A DNA stretch of 64,000 bases from Helicobacter pylori Shi112 (lineage in GTDB: Bacteria > Campylobacterota > Campylobacteria > Campylobacterales > Helicobacteraceae), in NCBI RefSeq assembly GCF_000277405.1, contig NC_017741.1, positions 434,001-498,000 of the forward strand. Direction: 5' to 3'. A model generated the notes under the pieces. It searched no databases. It worked only from the letters and a program-made list of their open reading frames with translations, and was not told the origin of the DNA. Positions 48,177 to 59,838 of the stretch are shown in pieces. Positions within the stretch are counted from its first letter, which is position 1. The number at the start of each line of letters is the position of its first letter. The translations under genes and the position numbers were made by a program.

Positions 48177-48953
48177 TCAAGAAATTCTTTTAAAATCAGG
48201 TCTTTGGGGTTTTTTAGGGAAAAAGGTTTTTTTAAACTCAGGCTCCCATAGTTTGATCACGCCATGGTGGGTCATCTGGTGCATATTGACCAAACGCATG
48301 TTTAAAAGAGCCTTTTCTTTAGCTTCGCTATCGCTCAAATCTTCTTTAATTTTGAACGCTTGAATGATTTGCTCCCACAACTCATGCTCTTTAGCGTCTT
48401 TGTTTAAAAAATCTTTATAGTTGAAGCCACCAATCCCTTTAACCCCTTTAATGTTATCCCCCTTATCCCCCACAACGCACTGATAATAAGCAAAAAAATG
48501 AGCCTCTTTTTGACTCACATTGAAAAAAGCGTTGGTTTTGAGGTTGAAATGAGAGCCTCTATTGGAATACAAAATATCCTTATCCATGCTGGCTATCACA
48601 TAATTTTTGGGGTCTTTCTTTTTGTAAAAAGAGATAATATCATCGGCTTCATATTCAAAACAATGTTCGCCCTGGATTCTAGCCCCTTTTTTTAGGGGGT
48701 ATTTTTCCACTAAAGCGATCTTTAGAGCTTTTAAAAGAGATCGAAAATCTTCATCAAATTGGTGGCGTTTTTGTTTGTAATGATCGCACAGCTGGTAGCG
48801 GAAACTCTCTCTGCCCCTAGTGATAAAAAAAAGCGTTTTAGAGCAACGGGCTTTGCGCATGATGGATAAAATTTGAGTAGTGAGAAAGATTATGCCCACT
48901 TCTTGCAAGCTGCAAGCGGCGAATCTTTTAGGGAGCGTTTTATTAGAAAGCAA
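48177..48953 (-). CDS. 5'-3' exonuclease (FEN family), N-terminus probably frameshifted
   Basis: From the TTG at 48953 there are 258 codons with EADDIISF, SMDKDILYSNRG and the helix-hairpin-helix-like GDKGDNIKGVKGIGGF of 5' nucleases. The sequence upstream in the same frame encodes SKTLLLDIDCVIPN, the expected first strand and metal-binding Asp, but has no ATG, GTG or TTG start. In another frame a TTG at 49015 follows AAGGCAAGG and would read MHIQKTLLLDID if the A5 tract at 49001-49005 had six A. An ATT at 49043 behind AAGG is the only in-frame alternative. Confidence 0.8.
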   Translation of the reverse strand: MLSNKTLPKRFAACSLQEVGIIFLTTQILSIMRKARCSKTLFFITRGRESFRYQLCDHYKQKRHQFDEDFRSLLKALKIALVEKYPLKKGARIQGEHCFEYEADDIISFYKKKDPKNYVIASMDKDILYSNRGSHFNLKTNAFFNVSQKEAHFFAYYQCVVGDKGDNIKGVKGIGGFNYKDFLNKDAKEHELWEQIIQAFKIKEDLSDSEAKEKALLNMRLVNMHQMTHHGVIKLWEPEFKKTFFPKKPQRPDFKRIS

Positions 48954-49086
48954 ACGCCTAACAATATTAGGGATAACACAATCAATGTCTAGTAAAAGGG
49001 TTTTTGAATGTGCAAACCTTGCCTTGTTAAACGCTTGTCTAATGGTTAATCCTTAAGTTGAATTTCTCTTTTTTAAAAGCTAAACT

Positions 49087-49092
49087 ATTATA
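49087..49092 (-). promoter_or_regulatory. -10 box of the exonuclease gene
   Basis: TATAAT on the minus strand (context TTGCTATAATAG) would start transcription near 49080, leaving about 65 bases before the TTG at 49015. This shows that the coding start should lie near 49015-49043 and not at 48953. Confidence 0.65.
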
Positions 49093-49167
49093 GCAAATAT
49101 ATAGCAAATAATAAGTTATTTTAATGATAATTAGCTCTATTCTCATTAAATACGCTAAATTTTGAGA

Positions 49168-49233
49168 GGTTATCGCTTGCTTTAGATCTTTTGATTGTAT
49201 TTGATTGTAAAAACGCTTTTGGCATTTTTACAT
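49168..49233 (-). repeat. Intergenic repeat, copy 3 (divergent)
   Basis: On the minus strand this has AAAAATGCC, AAAAGCG, TTTTTACAATCAA and ends GCAAGCGATAACC, a looser copy of the elements flanking HP1043. It lies in the spacer after HP1021; beyond it and the promoter I see nothing in 49093-49278. Confidence 0.5.
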
Positions 49234-49278
49234 TTTATGATCAAACGCCCAATAAAAACAGGGCTTAAGGATTTTCTT

Positions 49279-50175
49279 TTATTTGCGCGGCAAGTTATAC
49301 TTACGGCGTTTTTCCCAAAGGCTTTTGCGGCTAATGCCAAGCTTGTTAGCCAATTCTGTATCGGTGCAAGTAGAAGAAAAATGCCTGATCGCTTCTCTTT
49401 CATATTCTTGAATGGAAAGGAAAGTCGTGTGGTTGCTAAACAAAAATAAGGGTTTATCGCCGCATTCAATGCTCACAATTTTAGGGAATTCTAGGGGTTC
49501 TTTATGGGTATAGGACAAAACAATAGGGCATGAACGGGCCAATTCTAACAATTTCAATTGCTCATCTTTTTTAAGCTCTTCTAAATGCATGATGTAAAAA
49601 GGGCGTTCTAGTTTGTCTTTATTCTTGTATAGTTCTTTCCAAGTGGTATCCTTTAGAGAGAAAAAAGAAAAATCCATTTGCCTTTCTTTAGCGTATTGCA
49701 ATAAATAAGCGTTCGCAAGCTCTTGAGAGGGCGTGTGGATGATAAAGGGCGGCCGGTAAGAAAAATCTTTAGGCAAGGGCAATTCCGCATGGATAAAGTC
49801 TAAGTAATTTTCATAAAATCCTAGGCGAGCGGTCATTTCTTGGTAGGCTTTGTGGTATTGGATCTTACGCAACAATTCGTCCATTTTAAAAGGTTTTAGA
49901 ATATAATCCCTCGCTCCCGCTTGAATGGGTTTATTCACGCCATCTTCATTGACATGCGAAGCCATCATGATGATGATTTGCTTGGAATTATAACGCACAA
50001 AGTGTTCGCAACGCCCTTGAGTGCAAACTTTAGAAGAAACCAAAATCACATCATAAGGCTCTTTATTTTCTTCTGAAATGCTAGAGATGATCTCGCAAAA
50101 ATGCCCTAAATCATGCAAATTATGCGAAATACTCCTAGCTAGCGCTAAATCGTCTTCAATGATTAAGATTTTCAT
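49279..50175 (-). CDS. Atypical orphan response regulator HP1021
   Basis: HP1021 is a redox-responsive regulator and binds the chromosomal origin. The ATG at 50175 gives 298 residues (a TTG one codon earlier is less likely). The receiver-like domain starts ILIIEDDLALARS but has VILVSSKVC where the phosphoacceptor Asp should be, so it cannot be phosphorylated normally. A linker region follows, then a C-terminal Fis-like helix-turn-helix (CTDTELANKLGISRKSLWEKR). Several cysteines fit redox sensing. Confidence 0.95.
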   Translation of the reverse strand: MKILIIEDDLALARSISHNLHDLGHFCEIISSISEENKEPYDVILVSSKVCTQGRCEHFVRYNSKQIIIMMASHVNEDGVNKPIQAGARDYILKPFKMDELLRKIQYHKAYQEMTARLGFYENYLDFIHAELPLPKDFSYRPPFIIHTPSQELANAYLLQYAKERQMDFSFFSLKDTTWKELYKNKDKLERPFYIMHLEELKKDEQLKLLELARSCPIVLSYTHKEPLEFPKIVSIECGDKPLFLFSNHTTFLSIQEYEREAIRHFSSTCTDTELANKLGISRKSLWEKRRKYNLPRK

Positions 50176-50206
50176 CAATTCTTCCTTTTATCACATTTTA
50201 TCACAT

Positions 50207-51445
<1,239 letters not shown>

Positions 51446-51448
51446 CTA

Positions 51449-52876
51449 TCATTTCACCAAAATGATCCTATAACCTTGATTCAAGTCTAAAACTAAGAAT
51501 CGTTTGGGTTTGCCTTTATACTTTTCTAAAGCATGGTTAAAATCCGCAACGCTTTTAACTTCAACCTCTTCAATTTTTGTGATAATGTTGCCTTGCCTAA
51601 ATCCGGCTTGCTCTGCTGGGGAATTTTCATTCACTTGAGAAACTAAAACCCCTTGAACATCATCGCTCAAACGCATAGACCTTTTGGTTTTTTGGGTTAA
51701 ATCTTCTACTTGAAGCCCGTTCAATTGGCCTTGCGCACCGTTTTGAGCAGAAATTGTTTCTTTTTTGTTAGGGTTTTTCCTTTCGGCAAGAGTGAGAGTG
51801 AAGGTGCGTTCTTTTTTATCTCTAATGACTTTTAAGGTTACTCTTTGATTGGGTAGCATAGAGCCGATTAGATTTCTCAATTCGTTCGTGTTTTTAATTT
51901 TTTTCCCATTGACTTCGGTGATCAAATCCCACACCAAAATCCCTGCTTTTTTAGCCGGAGAGTCTTTTTCTACGCTAATGACTACCGCCCCTTCTTTATT
52001 GTCATAAGAATTTTGCAAATCGCTGCTCAAATCTTGCAAGCCCACGCCCAAGTAACCTCTCTCAATCTTACCGGTTTTAATGAGCTGAGTTACAATATCT
52101 TTAACCATGTTAGAAGGGATGGCAAAGCCAATGCCGTGGTTGCCTCCAGTTTTAGAGATAATAGCGGTATTAATCCCCACTAACCCTCCACGGCTATCAA
52201 TTAAAGCGCCACCGGAATTTCCAGGATTAATAGAAGCGTCTGTTTGAATGAAATTCTCATAGCTGTTGATCCCAATCCCGCTTTTATTGAGCGCTGAAAC
52301 AATGCCTTGCGTAACGCTTTCACCCACGCCAAAAGGGTTACCAATCGCAAAAACCAAATCGCCCACTAAAATATCATTAGAATCAGAGAATTTGATCGTG
52401 GGCAGATTGTCTTTAGTGATGCGAATCACCGCTAAATCGCTTTCAGAGTCCGTGCCTACTAGAGTAGCGGAATATTCTTTATTGCTCCCTGGAATGGTCA
52501 CTTTAATCTTATCTGCGCCATCAATCACATGGTTATTAGTTACAATATAGCCATCTTTAGAAATGATTACGCCACTGCCTAAAGCCCTTTCCATTCTTTC
52601 TTTAGGGATCATGCCGCCCAAATCCCCAAAAAATTGTTGGAAAAAGGGGTCATTAAACATACCGCTACCCATAAAATTGTTTTTAATCTTCTTTTCAGTA
52701 GAGATATTCACCACCGCTTTAATCGAATCTTTAATAGAATCGTGGTAAGAATAGATCGTATCGTCTTTAGAGGGGACACTCACTCGCTCTTTAACTTTGG
52801 GCATGCTTTGGATTTGGATATTGCCCGCATTCAAGCTTAACGCTAAAGCCAAAGAGATAAAAAGGGTTTTTTTCAT
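51449..52876 (-). CDS. htrA: Secreted serine protease HtrA
   Basis: HtrA is a periplasmic and secreted protease and chaperone that cleaves host E-cadherin. Two ATG codons lie in tandem; the second (52876) gives 475 residues and places the triad at His116, Asp147 and Ser221, the numbering used for this protein. A signal peptide (LFISLALALSLNA) comes first, then the protease domain with GNSGGAL, then two PDZ domains. The gene is intact here; in 26695 it was split between HP1018 and HP1019. Confidence 0.97.
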   Translation of the reverse strand: MKKTLFISLALALSLNAGNIQIQSMPKVKERVSVPSKDDTIYSYHDSIKDSIKAVVNISTEKKIKNNFMGSGMFNDPFFQQFFGDLGGMIPKERMERALGSGVIISKDGYIVTNNHVIDGADKIKVTIPGSNKEYSATLVGTDSESDLAVIRITKDNLPTIKFSDSNDILVGDLVFAIGNPFGVGESVTQGIVSALNKSGIGINSYENFIQTDASINPGNSGGALIDSRGGLVGINTAIISKTGGNHGIGFAIPSNMVKDIVTQLIKTGKIERGYLGVGLQDLSSDLQNSYDNKEGAVVISVEKDSPAKKAGILVWDLITEVNGKKIKNTNELRNLIGSMLPNQRVTLKVIRDKKERTFTLTLAERKNPNKKETISAQNGAQGQLNGLQVEDLTQKTKRSMRLSDDVQGVLVSQVNENSPAEQAGFRQGNIITKIEEVEVKSVADFNHALEKYKGKPKRFLVLDLNQGYRIILVK

Positions 52877-52923
52877 CATGGTTACTTCCTTAAAATTTGC
52901 TAAACTTCAAAATTAATAAAAGA

Positions 52924-54366
52924 TTATATCAAATCTTTTTTGTTATTTTCATTAGCTTTTTGTGTAAAATAGTATCCAATGTAACAAATAACAGCAAAAA
53001 CAATCGTTAAAATCATCCCAATGCGTTGATCCTTATCCATAGCCGAACCAATCACGCCGATGACACACCCAGTGATCCCTATGAGTTGCAAAAAGGGTAG
53101 GAAGGGGGCTTTATAAGGCAAATCCTCTAAAGAATGCCCGGCTTTTAAGTATTGCTTGCGGAAAGAATATTGCGAAACAGACACGCTAACCCACACAATA
53201 ATCACCGTGAAACTGATCACATTGATCAAAGCTTCCACGACATTTTCTTTGGCATAAATTTGGACTAAAAGCCCTATGAGAGAAAAAGAAAGGGAAAAAA
53301 ACATCGCATAAGTGGGCGTGCCTTGTCGGTTGAGTTTGGAAAAAACCTTAAAAAACATCTTTTGTTTGGACAGCCCATAAATCATGCGGCTCGCTCCATA
53401 AAGCCCTGAATTAGCGGTAGAAAACATCGCCGTAATGATAACAGCGTTCATTATATCAGACACATAAGGGATACCCATGCCAATAAAAGGCAAATTAATG
53501 CGTTCTAAAACGCTCACAAAAGGGCTTTGCGTGATAGAAGAATTGCTCATGGGTAAAAAAACAGAAATGACAAACACAGAGCCTAAAAAGAAAAAGACGA
53601 TCCGCCACAAGGTCGCCTTAATCGCTTTAGGCATCACTTCGCTAGCGTTTTTAGTCTCTCCCACAGCCACCCCAATCACCTCTGTGCCAGTGAATGCAAA
53701 AATCACCGCAAGCATCGCGCTAAAAACCGCTGCGCTCCCGTTAGGGAAAAACCCCTTATCGCCAAAATGGAAGTTATCAAAAATAGAACTAAACCCATGC
53801 AAATAGATTTGATAAATAATCCCAATCGCGCCAATGCCTATAAAAGCGATCACCGCTAAAACTTTAATCAGGCTGAAGAAAAACTCGCCCTCAGCAAAAA
53901 TTTTAACCGAAAAAAAATTCAATAAAAAAACTAACGCAATGCATAAAATAACCCAATAATGGATAGGAATACCAACAAACCAGCGTTGCATGAGCATGCC
54001 TATAGCGATATATTCTAACGCCACCGTGATCACCCAACCAAGCCAATACATCCAAAAAACCATATAGCCCGTGCCAGGGCCTATGAATTTAGCCGCATAA
54101 TCCCCAAAACTTCCCGTAGTGGGATAAACGCTAGCCAATTCGCCTAAAGAGAGCATGATGCAATAAACCACTAGCCCTCCAAAACAATAAGCGATCAAAG
54201 TCCCTAAAGGGCCAGCACTCGCAATATTACCCCCAGTGCCTACAAAAAGCCCTGTGCCAATCGCTCCCCCAAATGCAATCATTAAGAGATGGCGCATTTT
54301 CATGTCTCTTTTAAGTTCGCCTTGTTTTTGCGTGATATTTTGATGCGCTATCTCTTGATTGTCCAT
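52924..54366 (-). CDS. rocE: Amino acid permease (RocE family)
   Basis: The 480-residue protein has twelve transmembrane segments and the amino acid-polyamine-organocation signature MRHLLMIAFGGAIGTGLFVGTG, with ASAGPLGTLIAY and a C-terminal helix pair. It imports an amino acid, with arginine or a basic amino acid suggested by the rocE name, but substrate is not shown by sequence. It is a single-gene unit with its own -10 box and the ribosome site AAGGAGGTGTCGC. Confidence 0.88.
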   Translation of the reverse strand: MDNQEIAHQNITQKQGELKRDMKMRHLLMIAFGGAIGTGLFVGTGGNIASAGPLGTLIAYCFGGLVVYCIMLSLGELASVYPTTGSFGDYAAKFIGPGTGYMVFWMYWLGWVITVALEYIAIGMLMQRWFVGIPIHYWVILCIALVFLLNFFSVKIFAEGEFFFSLIKVLAVIAFIGIGAIGIIYQIYLHGFSSIFDNFHFGDKGFFPNGSAAVFSAMLAVIFAFTGTEVIGVAVGETKNASEVMPKAIKATLWRIVFFFLGSVFVISVFLPMSNSSITQSPFVSVLERINLPFIGMGIPYVSDIMNAVIITAMFSTANSGLYGASRMIYGLSKQKMFFKVFSKLNRQGTPTYAMFFSLSFSLIGLLVQIYAKENVVEALINVISFTVIIVWVSVSVSQYSFRKQYLKAGHSLEDLPYKAPFLPFLQLIGITGCVIGVIGSAMDKDQRIGMILTIVFAVICYIGYYFTQKANENNKKDLI

Positions 54367-54403
54367 GCGACACCTCCTTAGATTGAAAATAAAAATAGCT
54401 TGA

Positions 54404-54409
54404 ATTATA
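54404..54409 (-). promoter_or_regulatory. -10 box of rocE
   Basis: TATAAT on the minus strand (context TGTTATAATTCAAG) would start transcription near 54397, about 30 bases before the rocE ATG. Confidence 0.65.
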
Positions 54410-54559
54410 ACAAAAATAAAATAAAATGATTTTTTTTAATGAATATTGAAAATAAAATTTAAAAAAAACGAAAGAATTAAGGTTAATGTTTATCAATATT
54501 GGATGAGAACGGAGTTTTAAGGTATTTTTTAAAGGACGCTAAAAACTTCTTCTAAAACA

Positions 54560-55099
54560 TTAAGATTTATAATATTTAATAGTGTAATCTATCCCCGAAT
54601 AAAGGGTTAAAAAAATCGCTATAGCCACAAGCGTATAAGAGTAAGTTACATCAGCCAATAAAGCGCTAATCGCCACGACTTGAGAAACGGTTTTATACTT
54701 GCCTAGCGCATTGACAGGAATATCCTTTTTTTCATTAGCGGCTAAAACCCTAAGCCCTGAAATAAAAAATTCACGCCCTAAAATCACAAACGGAATCCAC
54801 GCGTTCACACGATCCAAATGGACTAATCCTAAAAACGCGCTCAAAATAAGGATTTTATCCGCTAAAGGGTCAAAGATTTCCCCAAAGCGCGATTTGGCTT
54901 TATAGTTTCTAGCGATGTAGCCGTCCAATAAATCCGTGAGCGCGGCAAACAAAAAAACCAATGAAGAGATCATGTTGATGTGAAAGGGGGTTAAAAAACT
55001 AAAATAAGTGTGCGTGTTTAACAATAAAAATAATAAAAATAAGGATAAGACGATGCGTAAAATCGTTAAAAAATTAGGCAGGAGTTTTAAAACTTTCAT
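54560..55099 (-). CDS. pgsA: CDP-diacylglycerol--glycerol-3-phosphate 3-phosphatidyltransferase PgsA
   Basis: PgsA makes phosphatidylglycerol phosphate. The ATG at 55099 gives 179 residues starting MKVLKLLPNFLTILRI; a longer frame inside the upstream gene is unlikely. The CDP-alcohol signature DGYIARNYKAKSRFGEIFDPLAD is complete. The four-base overlap with the preceding gene supports the start. It is the last gene of the ppk-to-pgsA operon. Confidence 0.93.
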   Translation of the reverse strand: MKVLKLLPNFLTILRIVLSLFLLFLLLNTHTYFSFLTPFHINMISSLVFLFAALTDLLDGYIARNYKAKSRFGEIFDPLADKILILSAFLGLVHLDRVNAWIPFVILGREFFISGLRVLAANEKKDIPVNALGKYKTVSQVVAISALLADVTYSYTLVAIAIFLTLYSGIDYTIKYYKS

Positions 55100-55704
55100 G
55101 CTTTCAAAAAGACTTGTGAAAAATTCAAAAACGCGCGCCCTAAAAAGCCAAGCGCCACACACATTAAAATCACAGCGATCGTTAAAAAAAGGATAACTAA
55201 CGCTTGCACTAAAATCCCTAAAAGAGCCAGCATGAAACTAAAAAGCAATAACCTAAACCCGCTTAAAAAAAACCTTTCTTGCGTGTAAAGGCTCAATTCT
55301 CTATAGAGTTTGTGCAAATAAAAAATAGAAACGCCATTACCGATTAGCGAAAGAGCGTTACTAGCGTTAGGGATAAGATAGCTTAAAAGAGCGCATAAAA
55401 TCACCGCTAAAAAACTGAAAGCAAAATTTTCAAAAAAACTCAGATGGCGTGTGATTTTAGAAAGCCTGTAAAAACCAATGGCTCCGGCAATAAACCCAAG
55501 CGCACACAAAAAAAGAGACAATAAAACGATATAGGCTAGTTGGTTGCTAAAGAGGTTAGAAACTTCAAACGATTTTGCCCCACTTGAAACAAGAAAAAGC
55601 GCTAGCAGGATAGCCCCACACAAAGGGGCGAAAAAATAGCATAACAAGCATTTTTTAATGAATTGCAACTCTTTGTTTTGGTGGATGTGGATAATGTTTT
55701 GCAA
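55096..55704 (-). CDS. Polytopic membrane protein of unknown function (HP1015-like)
   Basis: The 202-residue protein has about five to six transmembrane segments spaced through its length and short charged loops (SKITRHLSFFEN, HKLYRELSLYTQERFF). I recognise no family. It is coupled to pgsA by a four-base overlap and follows the reductase gene by nine bases, so a membrane-lipid-related role is possible by context only. Confidence 0.82.
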   Translation of the reverse strand: MQNIIHIHQNKELQFIKKCLLCYFFAPLCGAILLALFLVSSGAKSFEVSNLFSNQLAYIVLLSLFLCALGFIAGAIGFYRLSKITRHLSFFENFAFSFLAVILCALLSYLIPNASNALSLIGNGVSIFYLHKLYRELSLYTQERFFLSGFRLLLFSFMLALLGILVQALVILFLTIAVILMCVALGFLGRAFLNFSQVFLKA

Positions 55705-55713
55705 GAAATATCT

Positions 55714-56502
55714 TTATTTAAAAGTAGTCCCGCCATCTACAACGATCGTTTGCCCTGTAAGCCAACCGCTTTGGGTTTCATCGCATAAAAAATAAGCCGC
55801 TCCGGCTAGATCGTTAGGATTGCCCATGCGTTTTAGGGGCGATTGCTCTTCTACTTTTTCTTTAATCTCCACATAATCAGGGAAGGCTTTCAAAGCGTCC
55901 GTATCAATAGGCCCGCCACTCACCGCATTCACTCTAATGTTAAACTCGCCTAAATCAACAGCAGCGTATTTGACCATGGTTTCTACGGCGTTTTTAGAAT
56001 TGCCATGCCCGGCGTAATTAGGCATATAGACCAAATTCCCGGTAGAGCTTAAGCTCACGATCGCCCCGCCGCCTATTTTTTGCATGCGTTTTGCCGCTTC
56101 TTGAGCCCCCACTACAAACGCTAACACAGTGGCTGTGTAAATATTGTTTAACCCTTTAGGTTTTAATCGCATAAACGGCGCAAATCCGCCCACGACAGAA
56201 CGCCCGTAAATAATAGCGTTAGAAATAAAAAAATCCACTCTGTCAAAATCAGCGTCAATTTGTTTAAAAAGCTCTGTGTATTGCTCAGGCTCTAAAACAT
56301 TAAGGGGGTAGGCTTTGGCTTTAATGGAATATTTTTGCTCCACATCTTCTATAATTTTGTTGGCTTCTTCAACATTTTTATTGTAAGTGAAAGCGATATT
56401 CACGCCGCTTTGAGCGAAGCGATACAATATTGCCTTGCCAATCCCTCTAGTCGCGCCGCTGATCACTAGGGTTTTATTTTTCATGTGATTGGAATTGTTC
56501 AT
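55714..56502 (-). CDS. Short-chain dehydrogenase resembling enoyl-ACP reductase FabL
   Basis: This gene is often called 7-alpha-hydroxysteroid dehydrogenase (hdhA). The 262-residue SDR has the cofactor loop [10 protein letters not shown] (15-24), but its active site reads [12 protein letters not shown], with Tyr159, Tyr163 and Lys170. The Tyr-x6-Lys spacing belongs to enoyl-ACP reductases, not the Tyr-x3-Lys of classical dehydrogenases, and YxxNYx6K plus [17 protein letters not shown] is close to B. subtilis FabL as I remember it. A fatty-acid synthesis role is my inference. It overlaps dapA by four bases. Confidence 0.85.
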   Translation of the reverse strand: MNNSNHMKNKTLVISGATRGIGKAILYRFAQSGVNIAFTYNKNVEEANKIIEDVEQKYSIKAKAYPLNVLEPEQYTELFKQIDADFDRVDFFISNAIIYGRSVVGGFAPFMRLKPKGLNNIYTATVLAFVVGAQEAAKRMQKIGGGAIVSLSSTGNLVYMPNYAGHGNSKNAVETMVKYAAVDLGEFNIRVNAVSGGPIDTDALKAFPDYVEIKEKVEEQSPLKRMGNPNDLAGAAYFLCDETQSGWLTGQTIVVDGGTTFK

Positions 56503-57401
56503 GCAATTACCTCATATTGTTGTAAAGTTTTTTCTAAAAGTTGAATCGTTTCTTTGCTTGGGGCCACTAAAGGCAGTCTGTAGCTTGGGTTTTCAATCAA
56601 GCCGGCTAAATGCATAGCCATTTTAATAGGGATAGGATTCGTTTCTACAAAAAGGGCTTGGTGCAAATGAAAAAGCTTATTTTGGATTTCTAGGGCTTGT
56701 TGGTATTCAAGTTTGAGCGCGCAATTGACCATTTGTGAAATCAGATTAGGCATTAAATTACCGGTCACTGAAATCACGCCACACCCCCCTGAAAACATGA
56801 TAGAGTGGTTGAGTGAATCTTCCCCACTAAAAATTTTAAAATCTTTTTCATAATAATGCAATTCTGTTACCCTTTTCAAAGAGCCAGACGCTTCTTTAAT
56901 GGCTTTAATGTTAGGGACTTCTCTAAAGAGTTTGAGAGCGGTTGAAACTTCAATAGACACGCCTGTTCTACTTGGCACATCATAAAGCATGACGGGGATT
57001 TCCACCGACTGAGCGATAGTTTTATAATGTTCAAACAAACCTTGTTGGGTGGGGCGGTTATAATAGGGGCTTACGCATAAAATCGCATCCGCGCCGATTT
57101 TTTGAGCGAACTTTGCCAAAGAAAGGGACTCGCTCGTGGCGTTACTGCCCACGCCGGCTAACACTTTCATGCGTGAATTTGAGGGCGTTTTAGTGTTTTT
57201 GCAAGTTTCTACGGCGATTTCAATGCAACGCATGTGCTCTTGATGGGTGAGCGTGGCGGATTCTCCTGTCGTGCCAACAGGCACGCATGCGTCCATGCCT
57301 TGAAAAATTTGGCGCTTGATCAAGGCTTCATAAGCGGCCTCATCAACGCTCAAATCTTTTTTAAAAGGCGTAATTAACGCGCTAGATGAATGGAATTGCA
57401 T
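56499..57401 (-). CDS. dapA: 4-hydroxy-tetrahydrodipicolinate synthase DapA
   Basis: DapA joins pyruvate and aspartate semialdehyde for lysine and diaminopimelate synthesis. The 300-residue TIM-barrel protein shows [46 protein letters not shown] (catalytic Tyr) and [11 protein letters not shown] (Schiff-base Lys). Length is normal. It lies 14 bases after the M16 protease gene in the same operon. Confidence 0.96.
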   Translation of the reverse strand: MQFHSSSALITPFKKDLSVDEAAYEALIKRQIFQGMDACVPVGTTGESATLTHQEHMRCIEIAVETCKNTKTPSNSRMKVLAGVGSNATSESLSLAKFAQKIGADAILCVSPYYNRPTQQGLFEHYKTIAQSVEIPVMLYDVPSRTGVSIEVSTALKLFREVPNIKAIKEASGSLKRVTELHYYEKDFKIFSGEDSLNHSIMFSGGCGVISVTGNLMPNLISQMVNCALKLEYQQALEIQNKLFHLHQALFVETNPIPIKMAMHLAGLIENPSYRLPLVAPSKETIQLLEKTLQQYEVIA

Positions 57402-57415
57402 GTTATAAGGCTCTT

Positions 57416-59802
<2,387 letters not shown>

Positions 59803-59838
59803 TTAAATCCTTATCTTTTATGATTTGAACGATAACCC

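Noticed and set aside
48109..48363. 84-codon plus-strand frame after HP1023
   Set aside because: It lies mainly antisense to the 3' end of the exonuclease, whose helix-hairpin motif is clearly coding on the other strand.
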